Of a stretch of DNA of 43,998 nt, positions 1 through 8,700 are shown piece after piece. The notes beneath the pieces were generated by a model. It had not been told where the DNA came from, did no database searches, and saw nothing but the letters and a program-made list of their open reading frames with translations. Positions within the stretch are counted from its first letter, which is position 1; each line of letters starts with the position of its first letter. The translations under genes and the position numbers were made by a program. Source of the DNA: Gammaproteobacteria bacterium (GTDB taxonomy: Bacteria; Pseudomonadota; Gammaproteobacteria; Xanthomonadales; Rhodanobacteraceae); NCBI GenBank assembly GCA_021325195.1, contig JAJPHQ010000096.1:1-43998 (forward strand). Direction: 5' to 3'.

Positions 1-406
1 ATTCCTCGAAATCGCGCAGGATGATCGCCTCGCGATACTTGTCCGGCAGCGACTGGATTGCCGCGGCCAGATCGGCGCGCAGGTCCGGCCGGGTGTAACA
101 GGCGAAGATGCGGTGATCCTCGTCGGGCAATTCGGTCTGTCCCCGCATGCGCCGCATCATCCGCTGACACTCGCGCCGCACGATCGAGAACAGCCATGCA
201 CCGAACGAACCAGCAGTGCGCAATGCGCCGATCCGGCGGTACACCGTCCACAGCGATTCCTGCACCGCGTCATCGGCATCGGCCGCCGATGCGCACTGGC
301 TCTGTGCGATCCGGCGCAGATCCGGCTGGCAGACCTCAAGCAGGCGCTCCAGCGCTGCCTGATCCCCCTGGCGCGCCGCTTCGATCAGGACGGGATCGTT
401 GGACAT
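1..406 (-). CDS. ECF-type RNA polymerase sigma factor, C-terminus beyond the window edge
   Basis: About 135 N-terminal codons read from an ATG at 404-406 leftwards to the edge. Seen: a sigma-70 region 2 with an acidic ADADDAVQES stretch and a W/R-rich core (FGAWLFSIVRRECQ), then the beginning of region 4 (SLPDKYREAIILRDFEE). This layout with no region 1 or 3 is typical of extracytoplasmic-function sigma factors. It lies 55 bp after the DoxX gene on the same strand, so it is probably the last or near-last gene of the bufferin-type operon. ECF factors are known to control bufferin/gig operons in other proteobacteria, so control of this operon is a reasonable inference. The DNA-recognition part of region 4 and any anti-sigma gene lie outside the window. 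Confidence 0.9.
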   Translation of the reverse strand, partial: MSNDPVLIEAARQGDQAALERLLEVCQPDLRRIAQSQCASAADADDAVQESLWTVYRRIGALRTAGSFGAWLFSIVRRECQRMMRRMRGQTELPDEDHRIFACYTRPDLRADLAAAIQSLPDKYREAIILRDFEE

Positions 407-461
407 GGCAATTCAGAAGACCGAATGGGCCATTGCCGGCTTGCATTGCGGTGTACGCGCA

Positions 462-968
462 TCATGCCTTTCGCGCCGCCGGTCGCCGGCGCCGCCACAC
501 AAAGCCGAACAACCCATCCAGCGACCAGCGCCCCGGCCCCCACGCGATCACGGTCATCAGCATCAGGCCCCAGATCTTGTGATCGGAGAAATCCGAGGTG
601 TTGAACAGCCCCGTCCAGAAACCGTGCGGCCACAGCGCGTGATACGAGACGAAGGCGATGATGTTGTAGACGAACAGGAACAGCGCGAGCGGCCGGCCGA
701 ACAGGCCGAGGCCCACGAACCACGGAACGATCAGTTCGATCCAGGTGCCGAGCACCGCGGCCACGTCGGGCGGCAGCAGCGGCACCCGATACATGGTGTT
801 GAACAGAAACCGTGTGCCTTCCGGGTCTTCGAACTTGACCACGCCGGCGTGCCAGAACGCCAGCGCCACCCACACCCGCATCAGCAGCAACACGGTCGGG
901 CCGAGCCACGCTCCCAGCCAGTCGGCGGTGCGGCGGCAGCAGCTGTCCACGCACTGGATCAGCGACAT
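462..968 (-). CDS. DoxX-family membrane protein of the bufferin-type operon (BufD/GigT-like)
   Basis: A 168-residue integral membrane protein with about four hydrophobic segments. The first contains VLLLMRVWVALAFWHAGVVK, and the C-terminus is basic (VWRRRRPAARKA). DoxX family members usually have this size and four-helix layout. The start at 966-968 was chosen because it begins the conserved hydrophobic protein and overlaps the end of the upstream DUF2063 gene by 10 bp, as expected for translational coupling. In known DUF2282/DUF692/DUF2063 operons a DoxX protein is the usual fourth member, and its role (membrane redox or export partner) is not settled. The family and operon membership are clear; the biochemical role is not. 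Confidence 0.88.
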   Translation of the reverse strand: MSLIQCVDSCCRRTADWLGAWLGPTVLLLMRVWVALAFWHAGVVKFEDPEGTRFLFNTMYRVPLLPPDVAAVLGTWIELIVPWFVGLGLFGRPLALFLFVYNIIAFVSYHALWPHGFWTGLFNTSDFSDHKIWGLMLMTVIAWGPGRWSLDGLFGFVWRRRRPAARKA

Positions 969-1765
969 GATCCGGGCTCCTCGCGGCAGTCGAGTGAAGC
1001 AAGCGCGACCAGCAGGCCGCGCTCGACGAGACCGGAGATGCAGACGGCAAGATCGAAACCGGCTTTCCGCGCGCAGGCCGCGGCAAGTGCGTCGTCCAGC
1101 GAGCGTCCCTGCGCGAGCGCCTCGACGCAGGCGAAGCTGGCGGCATCGAGTGCAGCCATCGCGACTTCGCCGTCTTCGCGCCACAACAACACCCGTTCAC
1201 CGGCTTCGGGCAGTTGCAAGCGTGCCTCGCCCGGATGCATGGCGTAGTCCCAGATGGTCAGCACGGCGTGCGGGCTGGCGAACAGACGCACACCGGGGTG
1301 CAGATCGATCCGCAGCGGCCCGTCGATCGCGATCAATGCTTGCGCGAATGCATCGGGCGACAACGATTCGGCATCCGCCGCCAGGGCAACTTCCTGGCGC
1401 AGCCATTCCAGCCGTGCGACGTCGGGCAGGTACGGCAAACCACGCGTTTCCGGCAGCGACCCGAGGTAGTCGGCGAAATGCGCGCCGAAGGCCTGCAAAT
1501 TGCCGGAACGCGAAGGATGAGCGGAGCGGTAGCCGCGCGCGGTCTGATCAAAAAAGTCCTCGCCGACCAGCGCCCGCACCGCCGGAAACGCGGTGCGCAG
1601 CGCGCCGGTCTGATTCTCGTTGCAACTGCGGCGGTAGATGCGCAGGCGCGCCGCCGGTTCCAGGCCGTTGCCGGCGATGGCGTCGAGCGGCCCGGGTTCG
1701 CGATCGTCGTACAGCGCCGCCAGAAAGCCGCGCTGCAACTCATGCAGCGCGGACACGGCGCGCAT
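959..1765 (-). CDS. DUF2063 protein, BufC/HvfC-like partner of the DUF692 enzyme
   Basis: A 268-residue soluble protein. The N-terminal part (LHELQRGFLAALYD through LRIYRRSCNENQTGALRTAFP) is the DUF2063 signature. It is followed by the family's HFADYLGSLPE and LPDVARLEW segments. Databases often call this domain putative DNA-binding, but in characterised systems it acts as the recognition partner of the DUF692 (MNIO) enzyme that modifies cysteines of a precursor peptide. It overlaps the DUF692 gene by 26 bp upstream and the DoxX gene by 10 bp downstream, which supports co-translation. The function is inferred from family and operon context. The C-terminal half is more variable and offers no catalytic motif. 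Confidence 0.87.
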   Translation of the reverse strand: MRAVSALHELQRGFLAALYDDREPGPLDAIAGNGLEPAARLRIYRRSCNENQTGALRTAFPAVRALVGEDFFDQTARGYRSAHPSRSGNLQAFGAHFADYLGSLPETRGLPYLPDVARLEWLRQEVALAADAESLSPDAFAQALIAIDGPLRIDLHPGVRLFASPHAVLTIWDYAMHPGEARLQLPEAGERVLLWREDGEVAMAALDAASFACVEALAQGRSLDDALAAACARKAGFDLAVCISGLVERGLLVALASLDCREEPGSCR

Positions 1766-2606
1766 CGAGCACCTCCTGGGCGTGGGCGGCTTCCGCCATC
1801 AGCACCTCCAGTCCGGGAATGTCCTGGTCCCACTCGATCAGGCTCGGCACGGGGCCGAACATTGCAATCGCCTCGGCGTACAAATCCCACACCTTGCCGT
1901 CCACGCGCCGGCTGTGCGAGTCGATCAACAGCGGCACCGGCAGGTTCTCCTTGCGCGTGAAGCCGGCCAGATGGATTTCGCGTACCGCCTTGCGCGGCAG
2001 TGCGCGCAAATAGGTCAGCGGATCGAAATCATGGTTGACGCCGTTGACGTAGATGTTGTTGACGTCGCACAGCAGGCCGCAGCCGCTGCGCCGCACCACT
2101 TCCGCGACGAAATCCCATTCGGTGTAATCGCCGTCGCGAAAGCGCAGATAGGTGGCAACGTTTTCCACCAGCAGCTCCCGCCGCAGGATGTCCTGGACCT
2201 GTCCGATCCGCGACACCAACAGCGTCACCGCCTCCTCGGTAAACGGCAGCGGCAGCAGGTCGTTGCCGTGGCGGCCGTCGATTGCGCCCCAGCACAGGTG
2301 TTCGGAGACCAGTTCCGGCTCGTAGCGATCGACCAGCGCGGCCAGTCGTCGCAGGTGCCCGGCATCCAGCGCATCCGCCGAACCCAGCGACAACCCGACG
2401 CCGTGCAGGCTGAGCGGATAGTCCACGCGGATGCGTTCGATGGCGACATGCATGGCCCCGCCCGCGCCGAACAGGTTCTCGCTGTGCACTTCCAGCCACG
2501 CTATCCGGGGCTGCTCGTGCAGCACCCGTGTGACATGCGGGGCGCGCAGCCCGATGCCGGCTGCAGCCGGCATCGGACGCACGCCCGTGGCGCCCGAGCT
2601 CGTCAC
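1740..2606 (-). CDS. DUF692 multinuclear non-heme iron oxidative enzyme (MNIO), BufB/HvfB-like
   Basis: A 288-residue TIM-barrel protein of the DUF692 family. Visible family segments are GIGLRAPHV near the start, WLEVHSENLF, LHGVGLSLGS, SEHLCWG, LLVENVATYLRF, LLCDVNNIYVN, EIHLAGF, DSHSRRV and LIEWDQDIP. They carry the His, Glu and Asp residues that bind the iron cluster in studied members. Such enzymes oxidise cysteine side chains in ribosomally made peptides, giving thiooxazole-type products in bufferins. The start is a GTG at 2604-2606, 11 bp after the precursor gene ends; an in-frame ATG near 2585-2587 (MPAAAGIG) is an alternative. Its substrate is almost certainly the small Cys protein encoded immediately upstream. 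Confidence 0.92.
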   Translation of the reverse strand: MTSSGATGVRPMPAAAGIGLRAPHVTRVLHEQPRIAWLEVHSENLFGAGGAMHVAIERIRVDYPLSLHGVGLSLGSADALDAGHLRRLAALVDRYEPELVSEHLCWGAIDGRHGNDLLPLPFTEEAVTLLVSRIGQVQDILRRELLVENVATYLRFRDGDYTEWDFVAEVVRRSGCGLLCDVNNIYVNGVNHDFDPLTYLRALPRKAVREIHLAGFTRKENLPVPLLIDSHSRRVDGKVWDLYAEAIAMFGPVPSLIEWDQDIPGLEVLMAEAAHAQEVLDARRVRAA

Positions 2607-2617
2607 GGAACCGGCTC

Positions 2618-2935
2618 TCAAGCCGACTTCAGGCTGCCGCCGTCGATCTTGGTGCACACGCCGGCCGGCACCGCGACGAAAGCGCTCGGATCCCGTGCCT
2701 TGGGATCCTGGCCTGCACAGGAATGGCCAGGGGACTGGCAGTCGTTCTTGAATGCGGCGTTGATGCCGTAGCAGGGGACGAGCTTGTCCTTTTTCATCAT
2801 CGCCATGGTTTCCTGCTTCTTCATCTTCATCATCGCGGGCGTCATGTTCATCGGCTGCTGCGCCGCGGCAGCGGAGGCCACGCCCAGCGCGACGGCACAG
2901 GCGAGGGCGGACTTGAGGAGTTGCGGATGGTTCAT
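2618..2935 (-). CDS. Bufferin-type precursor protein (DUF2282, BufA1-like) with Met-rich linker
   Basis: A 105-residue secreted protein. Residues 1 to about 25 form a signal peptide ([16 protein letters not shown]). Residues 29-47 carry eight methionines. Residues 52-105 are the DUF2282 module with four cysteines at 55, 66, 73 and 94, in the contexts [19 protein letters not shown] and [13 protein letters not shown]. Known bufferins are exported to the periplasm and sequester copper after the neighbouring DUF692/DUF2063 pair converts cysteines into heterocycles. The ATG at 2933-2935 follows a GGAG ribosome site about 8 nt away. This is the first gene of the tight cluster. The Met-rich segment could bind Cu(I) or Ag(I) in addition to the Cys module; that is inference. 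Confidence 0.9.
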   Translation of the reverse strand: MNHPQLLKSALACAVALGVASAAAAQQPMNMTPAMMKMKKQETMAMMKKDKLVPCYGINAAFKNDCQSPGHSCAGQDPKARDPSAFVAVPAGVCTKIDGGSLKSA

Positions 2936-3036
2936 GGAATGTCTCCGTGGAGGGAATGCCGGAAAGGCTCCGGTACCCCATGGAGGCGCCGAACAGGCAA
3001 AAGGATTCACGTCCGGAACCGGTTTCGAGACGGCGC

Positions 3037-3570
3037 TCAGCGTCGCTCGCTCACGCCACTGCCCGTTGTCGTCCAGTGCACGCCGTCGCCGCTGTTCTGG
3101 ATTTCGTAGCGGTAGCGATCGGGCGAATCGAAGACGTTGAGCGTCCGGAACCAGTGTTTCTTGCCTGCCTTGTCGGTGAAGCTGCCGGAGTAGCTCCACG
3201 TCTTGCCCTGCAGGCCGAGATCGGGGCTGGCAACGTCCGCATCGGTCGTGATGCCTGCAAAGCGGTATTTCCCGGAAGCCGCATCGTAGGTGTACACCGA
3301 AAGCTGGTACTGCGGCGCGGCGACGCCCTCGATGTGCGCCACGCCATTGCATACCAGGAACAGGTGCCGGTCGCTGGACCATTTGCAGTCGTTGACGCCG
3401 GTCACGTGCGTCGGTTTTTTCGCCCCGAATGCCATGAAGCTGCCATGCAATTGCCAGCGGCCCGCGAACATCGCCAGCGCCGCACTGCCCGTCGCTGTGG
3501 CGGGCGTGGCTGCGAAGGCCTGGAAGGGCGCGAGCAACGCGACAGGGAACAGGATGGCTGCGGATTTCAT
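3037..3570 (-). CDS. Secreted DUF1579-like protein of unknown function
   Basis: A 177-residue protein with a clear signal peptide ([21 protein letters not shown]). The mature domain resembles DUF1579 and lipocalin-like beta-barrels: an [11 protein letters not shown] start, then alternating strand-like segments ending in [14 protein letters not shown]. Two cysteines in the mature part (VNDCKW and FLVCNG) could form a disulfide. ATG at 3568-3570 was chosen over an in-frame upstream start because it begins the signal peptide. It lies 101 bp upstream of the bufferin precursor on the same strand, so it may be co-transcribed, but the gap also allows a separate operon promoter. No enzymatic role can be assigned. 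Confidence 0.8.
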   Translation of the reverse strand: MKSAAILFPVALLAPFQAFAATPATATGSAALAMFAGRWQLHGSFMAFGAKKPTHVTGVNDCKWSSDRHLFLVCNGVAHIEGVAAPQYQLSVYTYDAASGKYRFAGITTDADVASPDLGLQGKTWSYSGSFTDKAGKKHWFRTLNVFDSPDRYRYEIQNSGDGVHWTTTGSGVSERR

Positions 3571-3651
3571 CGGTTCGACTCCTCGCCAGACGCGCAGCAG
3601 GCTACGGCCTTGCTCCTGCGGCGCCGGTCCTGTCATCGGCATGCAGGCGCT

Positions 3652-5646
3652 TCACGGCGAAGCGGCGCCGCGGATCGCCGGGCTCCGCGCGGCCGCGGCG
3701 TTCGCATGCTGCGATGACTGTTGCTGCGCCATCGCCGCGGCCCTGGGCCACAGCGCGTCCAGCTTGTTCTTGAGCCTGAGCTGCGCGGCATTGCGCAGGC
3801 CTTCGTCGAGTTCGAGTTGCTGCGGGGTTTCGACGGGTGGCGGCGCATCGGGTGCGCGGGTCAGCGCGGCCAGTTCCGGCGCGACCAGCCCGGTCAGCGC
3901 GAACCAGGCATCGTCATGGATGCCGGCCTGCTGCAACAGCATGCCCGGCAGTTGCCATGCCGCGGCGTCCTGCCGCACCGCGCGGTCCATGTGCGCGGTG
4001 TCGATCAGCAGGTACGGCACCGTCTGCACCAGGAATCCGCCGCCGTTCCGGAAGCCGGCCTGCTGGTACGCCGGCACCAGCGCCGGCAGGTGATCGCCGA
4101 AGAACAGTACCAGTGTCCGGCGCTTGCGCTGCGCCAGCGTGTCGATCAGCCGGCCGAGCTGCTGGTCGGCGTGCTGCATGTGATAGATGTAGTTGCGCAG
4201 TATCAGTTGCGCATAGGGATCGGTCACGCTGGCCGGCACCGGGATCGCATCGCGCGCCCGGGTGTCGATGCCCGCGCTGTAATCGTAGGGTCCGTGCGCC
4301 TCGATGCTGATCCCCAGCACGAAACGCGGCGATCCCTCGTCCGGCAACTGGCGCAGCAGTTCGTCCGTGAAGGCCTTGTCCGACATGAAATTGCCGTCGT
4401 TGGCCTTGTCGGCGGCCGGAAAATCGCCGATCGAGATGAACCTTCCGAAGCCGAGCTCCCTGAACGCCTGCGTGCGGTTCCAGAAACCGGGCTGGTTGCC
4501 GTGCACGGCGAGGGTCAGATAACCCTGCTGATCGAGCGTGCGCACGATGCCCGGAATCTTCTTCTGGTGGATCTGCAGATACGGGAACTGCACGTCGGGG
4601 AAATAGCGCAGCGACAGGCCGGTCAGCACCTCGAACTCGGTGCGGATGGTGCCGCCGCCGAAGGTCGGCACGTGCAGTTGTCCCGAGATGCCGTGCCGCG
4701 CGAGGCGGTGCAGGTTGGGCGTGAGGTCGGTGCCCTCCGGCCAGCCGTTCATGATCGCGGGATCGAAGAACGATTCGGACAGGATCACCACGATGTCCGG
4801 CTTCTGCGCGTCGGCACCGCTCGCGGGCTGCGTGCGGGCGCTGACCTCGGGTTCGTAGCGGGCCATCAGGCGCAGCGCGGCGGGGACGTCGGCGTGTTTC
4901 TGCGCCGTCTTGAATTGCAGGTGAAACAGCAGCAGCGAGCTGATCAGCCCGGTGTGCTGGCGCGTCGCCGCGGCCGACCACGGCTGCATCCCCAGCCGCT
5001 GCTTGTTGTAAACCGTGCCCCACGCCGGCATGCCCGCCAGCAAGGTGACGAGCGCGGCCGCCAGCGCCAAGGCGCCGATCGCCCGCCCGCGCCGGGGGTG
5101 CCGCGCCAGCAGCGGCGGCTCGAAGCGGACCAGCGCGGCCAATGCGGCCACGCATGCCGCGAGCGCGAGGATCAGCCACGGGATGGCGGGCACGTAACCC
5201 GCCAGGAGATCGCCGCCGCCGTGCCGCAACTGGCCCAGCATCCGGAAATCGGCCGGCATCAGCGGCACCGCGAGGTTGCGCATCTTCAGCGCGTTGACGC
5301 CGTACAGCAGCGCTTCCACACCGAACGCGAGCAGCAGGGACAATCCCGCGCGGCGGGTCCACAGCAGCAGCAGGAACGCCAGCAGCAGGCCCGGCAGCGC
5401 GTTGCTGATCATCAGCAGCGGCGTGTTCCACCACGGCGTGGCCGCGGAATGATGCCACAGCGCGGAGGGCGCGATGTCCGCGCCACCGTCCAACCACGCG
5501 GTGCACAGCACGAAGATGCACGCCAGCAGCATCAGCAATGCGATGCGTGCCTTGCGCGATGTGCGCGGTGCGCCGGGCGCGGGGGGAAGCGGCATGGGTC
5601 GGCGGAGGGTCCGGATCCGGACAAGGGAGGGTAACCGGAATGACAT
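3652..5646 (-). CDS. LTA-synthase-like membrane sulfatase-fold transferase
   Basis: A 664-residue protein with about five N-terminal transmembrane segments (roughly residues 34-205), then a large periplasmic alkaline-phosphatase-fold domain. Catalytic landmarks are PDIVVILSESFFD, the GGGTIRTEFEVLTG motif near residue 330 whose first Thr is the usual nucleophile, and FFGDHLPAL near residue 512. The family transfers phosphoglycerol or phosphoethanolamine to envelope glycans; the Gram-negative substrate might be periplasmic glucans or LPS, which cannot be decided here. The start may instead be the ATG at 5593-5595 (MPLPPAPG); neither has a strong ribosome site. It is divergent from glnE with a 54-bp gap. 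The C-terminal tail after about residue 600 is low-complexity and Ala/Gln-rich. Confidence 0.88.
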   Translation of the reverse strand: MSFRLPSLVRIRTLRRPMPLPPAPGAPRTSRKARIALLMLLACIFVLCTAWLDGGADIAPSALWHHSAATPWWNTPLLMISNALPGLLLAFLLLLWTRRAGLSLLLAFGVEALLYGVNALKMRNLAVPLMPADFRMLGQLRHGGGDLLAGYVPAIPWLILALAACVAALAALVRFEPPLLARHPRRGRAIGALALAAALVTLLAGMPAWGTVYNKQRLGMQPWSAAATRQHTGLISSLLLFHLQFKTAQKHADVPAALRLMARYEPEVSARTQPASGADAQKPDIVVILSESFFDPAIMNGWPEGTDLTPNLHRLARHGISGQLHVPTFGGGTIRTEFEVLTGLSLRYFPDVQFPYLQIHQKKIPGIVRTLDQQGYLTLAVHGNQPGFWNRTQAFRELGFGRFISIGDFPAADKANDGNFMSDKAFTDELLRQLPDEGSPRFVLGISIEAHGPYDYSAGIDTRARDAIPVPASVTDPYAQLILRNYIYHMQHADQQLGRLIDTLAQRKRRTLVLFFGDHLPALVPAYQQAGFRNGGGFLVQTVPYLLIDTAHMDRAVRQDAAAWQLPGMLLQQAGIHDDAWFALTGLVAPELAALTRAPDAPPPVETPQQLELDEGLRNAAQLRLKNKLDALWPRAAAMAQQQSSQHANAAAARSPAIRGAASP

Positions 5647-5700
5647 GAACGCGGCCGTCCGGGTTCCGTTGACCGTTCAGGCGGCCGGCATAATGAACCG

Positions 5701-8541
5701 ATGTTGTCCCTGCCGCCTTCGCTGGAGCGCCTGGTCCGTGATCGCTACGAGGCGCTCGCCGCGTGCTGCCGTGCCGCGGGCGTGGCGATGCACGACGACG
5801 CCGGCGTGGGCGAGCGGCTGCGGCGTCTGCTGCTGGCCAGCGACTTCGCGTTCGAAGCGTTGCGCGCCGAGCCCGCGCTGCTCACCGCGCCCGGACTGGA
5901 ACGCCTGCGCGATCCTGCGCCGGCGTCCGCGCGCGCTTCGGTGCTGGCGGCGGGCGGCGATCCGCTTGCGCGGCTGCGGCGTTTCCGGCGCGCCGAGGCG
6001 GTGCGGCTGGTGTTCCGCGACGTCAACGGCCTCGACGAGATCACCGACACGCTGGCCGGCGCCACCGACCTGTACGAAGTGCTGATCGCCACCGCATTGC
6101 GGTGGGCGGAGGGCGCGGCGCGCGCGCGTCACGGCACGCCGCGCAACGCGGCGGGCGCCGTGCAATCGCTGGTGGTGTTTGCGCTGGGCAAGCTGGGCGG
6201 CGGCGAGCTCAATTTTTCCTCGGACGTCGATCTGGTGCTGGCGTGGCCCGAGGCCGGCGAGACCGACGGCGCGCGTCCGCTGGACAACGCCGAATTCTTC
6301 GCGCGCATCGCGCGCGAATTCGTGCGGCTGCTCGCCGAAGCCACCCATGACGGCATCGCCGCGCGCGTGGACCTGCGTCTGCGGCCGTTCGGCGAATCCG
6401 GACCGGTGGCGGCCACCTTCGCGGCAATGGAGCAGTACTACCAGCGCGAGGGACGCGACTGGGAACGCTACGCCTGGATCAAGGCGCGGCCGGTTGCGGG
6501 CGATCTCGCCGCGGGCCGGCGCCTGCTGGAAACCCTGCGGCCGTTCGTGTATCGCCGCTACTTCGATTACACCGCGCTGGCGGGTCTGCGCGACATGAAG
6601 GCGCTGATCGACGCCGAGGTCGCCCGCCGCGACCTGGCCGACCACCTGAAGCTGGGTCCCGGCGGCATCCGCGAGATCGAATTCATCGTGCAGTTGCAGC
6701 AGCTGATCCGGGGCGGACGCGACGCCGCGCTGCGCCAGCGCGGCCTGCTGCCCGCGCTGGATGCCTGCGCCGCGCGCGGTTATCTGCCGCAGGCGCAGGC
6801 ACGCGCGCTGCGCGGGGCCTATCTGTTCCTGCGCCGCCTGGAAAACCGGGTGCAGATGTTGGCCGACCGCCAGACCCACAGGTTGCCAACCGACGACGAA
6901 ACGCGCACGCGGCTGGCGCTGACGCTGGACTATCCCGACTGGAGCGCGCTCGAAAGCGCATTGAGCGCGCATCGCGAAAGGGTGGCGGCGCTGTTCGCCG
7001 AGGTCCTGCGGCCGCGCGCGACCGGGCAGGCCGCTGCCGACCGGACGGAACGGGCCCGGCACGGCGAAGCGATCTGGCAGCGCGCGCGCGGCGGCGATCT
7101 CGACGCGGGGCTGCTCGCGCAGGCGGGCTTCGTGCCGGCCGAGGCCGCTCTCGATGCCCTGCGCCAGGTCGCCGCGCTGCGGGGCCTGTCGGCGCGCGGC
7201 GCGCGGCGGCTCGATCAGTTGATGCCGGCCCTGATCGACGCCGCCGCCGAAACCGCTGCGCCGGCCGAGTCGCTGCCGCGCCTCGCCCGGCTGGTGCAGG
7301 CAGTGGCGCGGCGCTCGGCGTATCTGGCGCTGCTGCAGGAACAGCCCGCGGCGCGTGCACGGATCGCGCGGCTGTGCGCGGACAGCGCGTTCCTGGCCGA
7401 GCGCGTGATCGCGCAACCGCTGCTGCTGGACGACGTGCTCGATCCGCGGCTCGAACATCTGCCGCGCGAGCGCGCGCGCATCGCGGAAGAACTCGGACGG
7501 CAGCTTGCGGCGCAGCCGGAAGGCGATGCCGAATCGGTGCTGGTCGCGATCGCCGAATGGCGCGACAGCTTCGCGTTGCGCGCCGGACTGGCGCTGCGCG
7601 ACGGACACCTGGACGCCATCGGCACCGCCCGGCTGCTGGCGGCACTGGCCGACACGGTGGTGGCGGCGGTGCTCGGGCTGGCGACGGACGAATTGGTCGC
7701 GCAGCACGGCCGGCTGCCGGTCGAGGGCTCCGGCATGGCCGTGCTGGGCTACGGCAGCCTGGGCGGAGACGAAATGGGCTTCGCTTCCGACCTCGACCTG
7801 GTGTTTGTGTACGACGCCGCGCGCGGCGAGCAACCGAGCGACGGCAAACGTCCGCTGGAAGGCTCGCGCTGGTACGCGCGCCTGGCGCAGCGCGTGGTGC
7901 ACTGGCTGTCGGCCGCGGGTCGCGCCGGGCGGCTGTACGAGGTCGATACGCGCCTGCGCCCCGACGGCGGCAAGGCGCTGCTGGTCGCGAGCCTGCCGGC
8001 GTTTTTCGCCTATCAGCGGGAACGCGCGTGGACCTGGGAACTGCAGGCGTTGACGCGCGCGCGCGCCGTGGCCGGCGATCCCGCGCTGTGCGGCGCGTTC
8101 GCGCGCGAACGCGCCGCGGTGTTGCGGCGCGCGCGCGCTCCGGCACGGGTGTGCGCGGACGTGCTGAAGATGCGTGCGCAGTGGCGCGCCGAACGCGACC
8201 GTTCCGATCCGGAACACCTGGATCTCAAGCAGGGCGCGGGCGCGCTGCTGGACATCCAGTTCCTGCTGCAGGGACTGGTGCTGCAGCATGCCGCCGCCGT
8301 CCCGCCGTTGACGGAGCCCGGCGACACGCCGGGCCTGCTGGATGCCTGCGAAGCGGCGGGCTTGCTGCCTGCGCCGGATGCCGCGCACCTGCGCGCCGCG
8401 CACGCCGACCTCTTGGCGCGCTCGCTGGCCTGCACGCTGGCGGCGCAGCGGCGCGTGGTGCCGCGCGACGCGGCGCTGCAGGCGCAGTGCCTGAATGTGC
8501 TGGACATTGCGCGGCGCGCGGGCTTCGATTTCACGGCATAG
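5701..8541 (+). CDS. glnE: Bifunctional glutamine synthetase adenylyltransferase / adenylyl-removing enzyme
   Basis: A 946-residue protein with the duplicated nucleotidyltransferase layout of GlnE. The N-terminal domain has LGGGELNFSSDVDLVLAW near residue 166. The C-terminal domain has LGGDEMGFASDLDLVFVYD near residue 687. Each gives the G-G and D-x-D residues that bind metal and nucleotide. It reversibly adenylylates glutamine synthetase in response to nitrogen status through PII. The N-terminal half normally carries the adenylyl-removing activity and the C-terminal half the adenylylating activity. Length matches the family (about 940-950). It is monocistronic here, and its 3' end is followed by a dispersed repeat separating it from the convergent ELM1-like gene. 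Confidence 0.97.
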   Translation: MLSLPPSLERLVRDRYEALAACCRAAGVAMHDDAGVGERLRRLLLASDFAFEALRAEPALLTAPGLERLRDPAPASARASVLAAGGDPLARLRRFRRAEAVRLVFRDVNGLDEITDTLAGATDLYEVLIATALRWAEGAARARHGTPRNAAGAVQSLVVFALGKLGGGELNFSSDVDLVLAWPEAGETDGARPLDNAEFFARIAREFVRLLAEATHDGIAARVDLRLRPFGESGPVAATFAAMEQYYQREGRDWERYAWIKARPVAGDLAAGRRLLETLRPFVYRRYFDYTALAGLRDMKALIDAEVARRDLADHLKLGPGGIREIEFIVQLQQLIRGGRDAALRQRGLLPALDACAARGYLPQAQARALRGAYLFLRRLENRVQMLADRQTHRLPTDDETRTRLALTLDYPDWSALESALSAHRERVAALFAEVLRPRATGQAAADRTERARHGEAIWQRARGGDLDAGLLAQAGFVPAEAALDALRQVAALRGLSARGARRLDQLMPALIDAAAETAAPAESLPRLARLVQAVARRSAYLALLQEQPAARARIARLCADSAFLAERVIAQPLLLDDVLDPRLEHLPRERARIAEELGRQLAAQPEGDAESVLVAIAEWRDSFALRAGLALRDGHLDAIGTARLLAALADTVVAAVLGLATDELVAQHGRLPVEGSGMAVLGYGSLGGDEMGFASDLDLVFVYDAARGEQPSDGKRPLEGSRWYARLAQRVVHWLSAAGRAGRLYEVDTRLRPDGGKALLVASLPAFFAYQRERAWTWELQALTRARAVAGDPALCGAFARERAAVLRRARAPARVCADVLKMRAQWRAERDRSDPEHLDLKQGAGALLDIQFLLQGLVLQHAAAVPPLTEPGDTPGLLDACEAAGLLPAPDAAHLRAAHADLLARSLACTLAAQRRVVPRDAALQAQCLNVLDIARRAGFDFTA

Positions 8542-8555
8542 CGGTCATTTGCTTG

Positions 8556-8699
8556 GGAAGCTCTGAACAAATCCATCCAGGATTTGCCAGAACACGCCGA
8601 ATTCGGCTTCGCCAATCAAGCACGCGCAGCCCATGCGTGCTTGATTGGCGGTCGGCACATCCCTGTGCCGCATGGAAACTCTGATGAATCAGAGTTTCC
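8556..8699. repeat. Dispersed hairpin-rich intergenic element, copy A
   Basis: A 144-bp element filling the gap between two convergent genes. Its ends are GGAAGCTCTGA and TCAGAGTTTCC, an imperfect terminal inverted repeat. Inside are successive perfect stems: CAAATCC/GGATTTG (8568-8574 with 8580-8586), the palindrome GCCGAATTCGGC (8596-8607), a 15-bp stem with 9-nt loop (8611-8625 with 8635-8649), CGGCACA/TGTGCCG (8653-8659 with 8664-8670), and a 12-bp stem at 8674-8699. Close relatives occur at 13344 (inverted) and 33094. It may act as a bidirectional terminator. Confidence 0.85.
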
Positions 8700-8700
8700 C

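Noticed and set aside
959-1765. DUF2063 protein as a DNA-binding regulator
   Set aside because: That label is an old database name; operon context and characterised relatives point to a partner of the DUF692 enzyme, and no helix-turn-helix is visible.
5677-8403. A 2.7-kb open frame on the minus strand opposite glnE
   Set aside because: It is Arg/Gln/His-rich without any domain and mirrors glnE, whose full set of motifs is on the plus strand; a typical shadow frame in GC-rich DNA.
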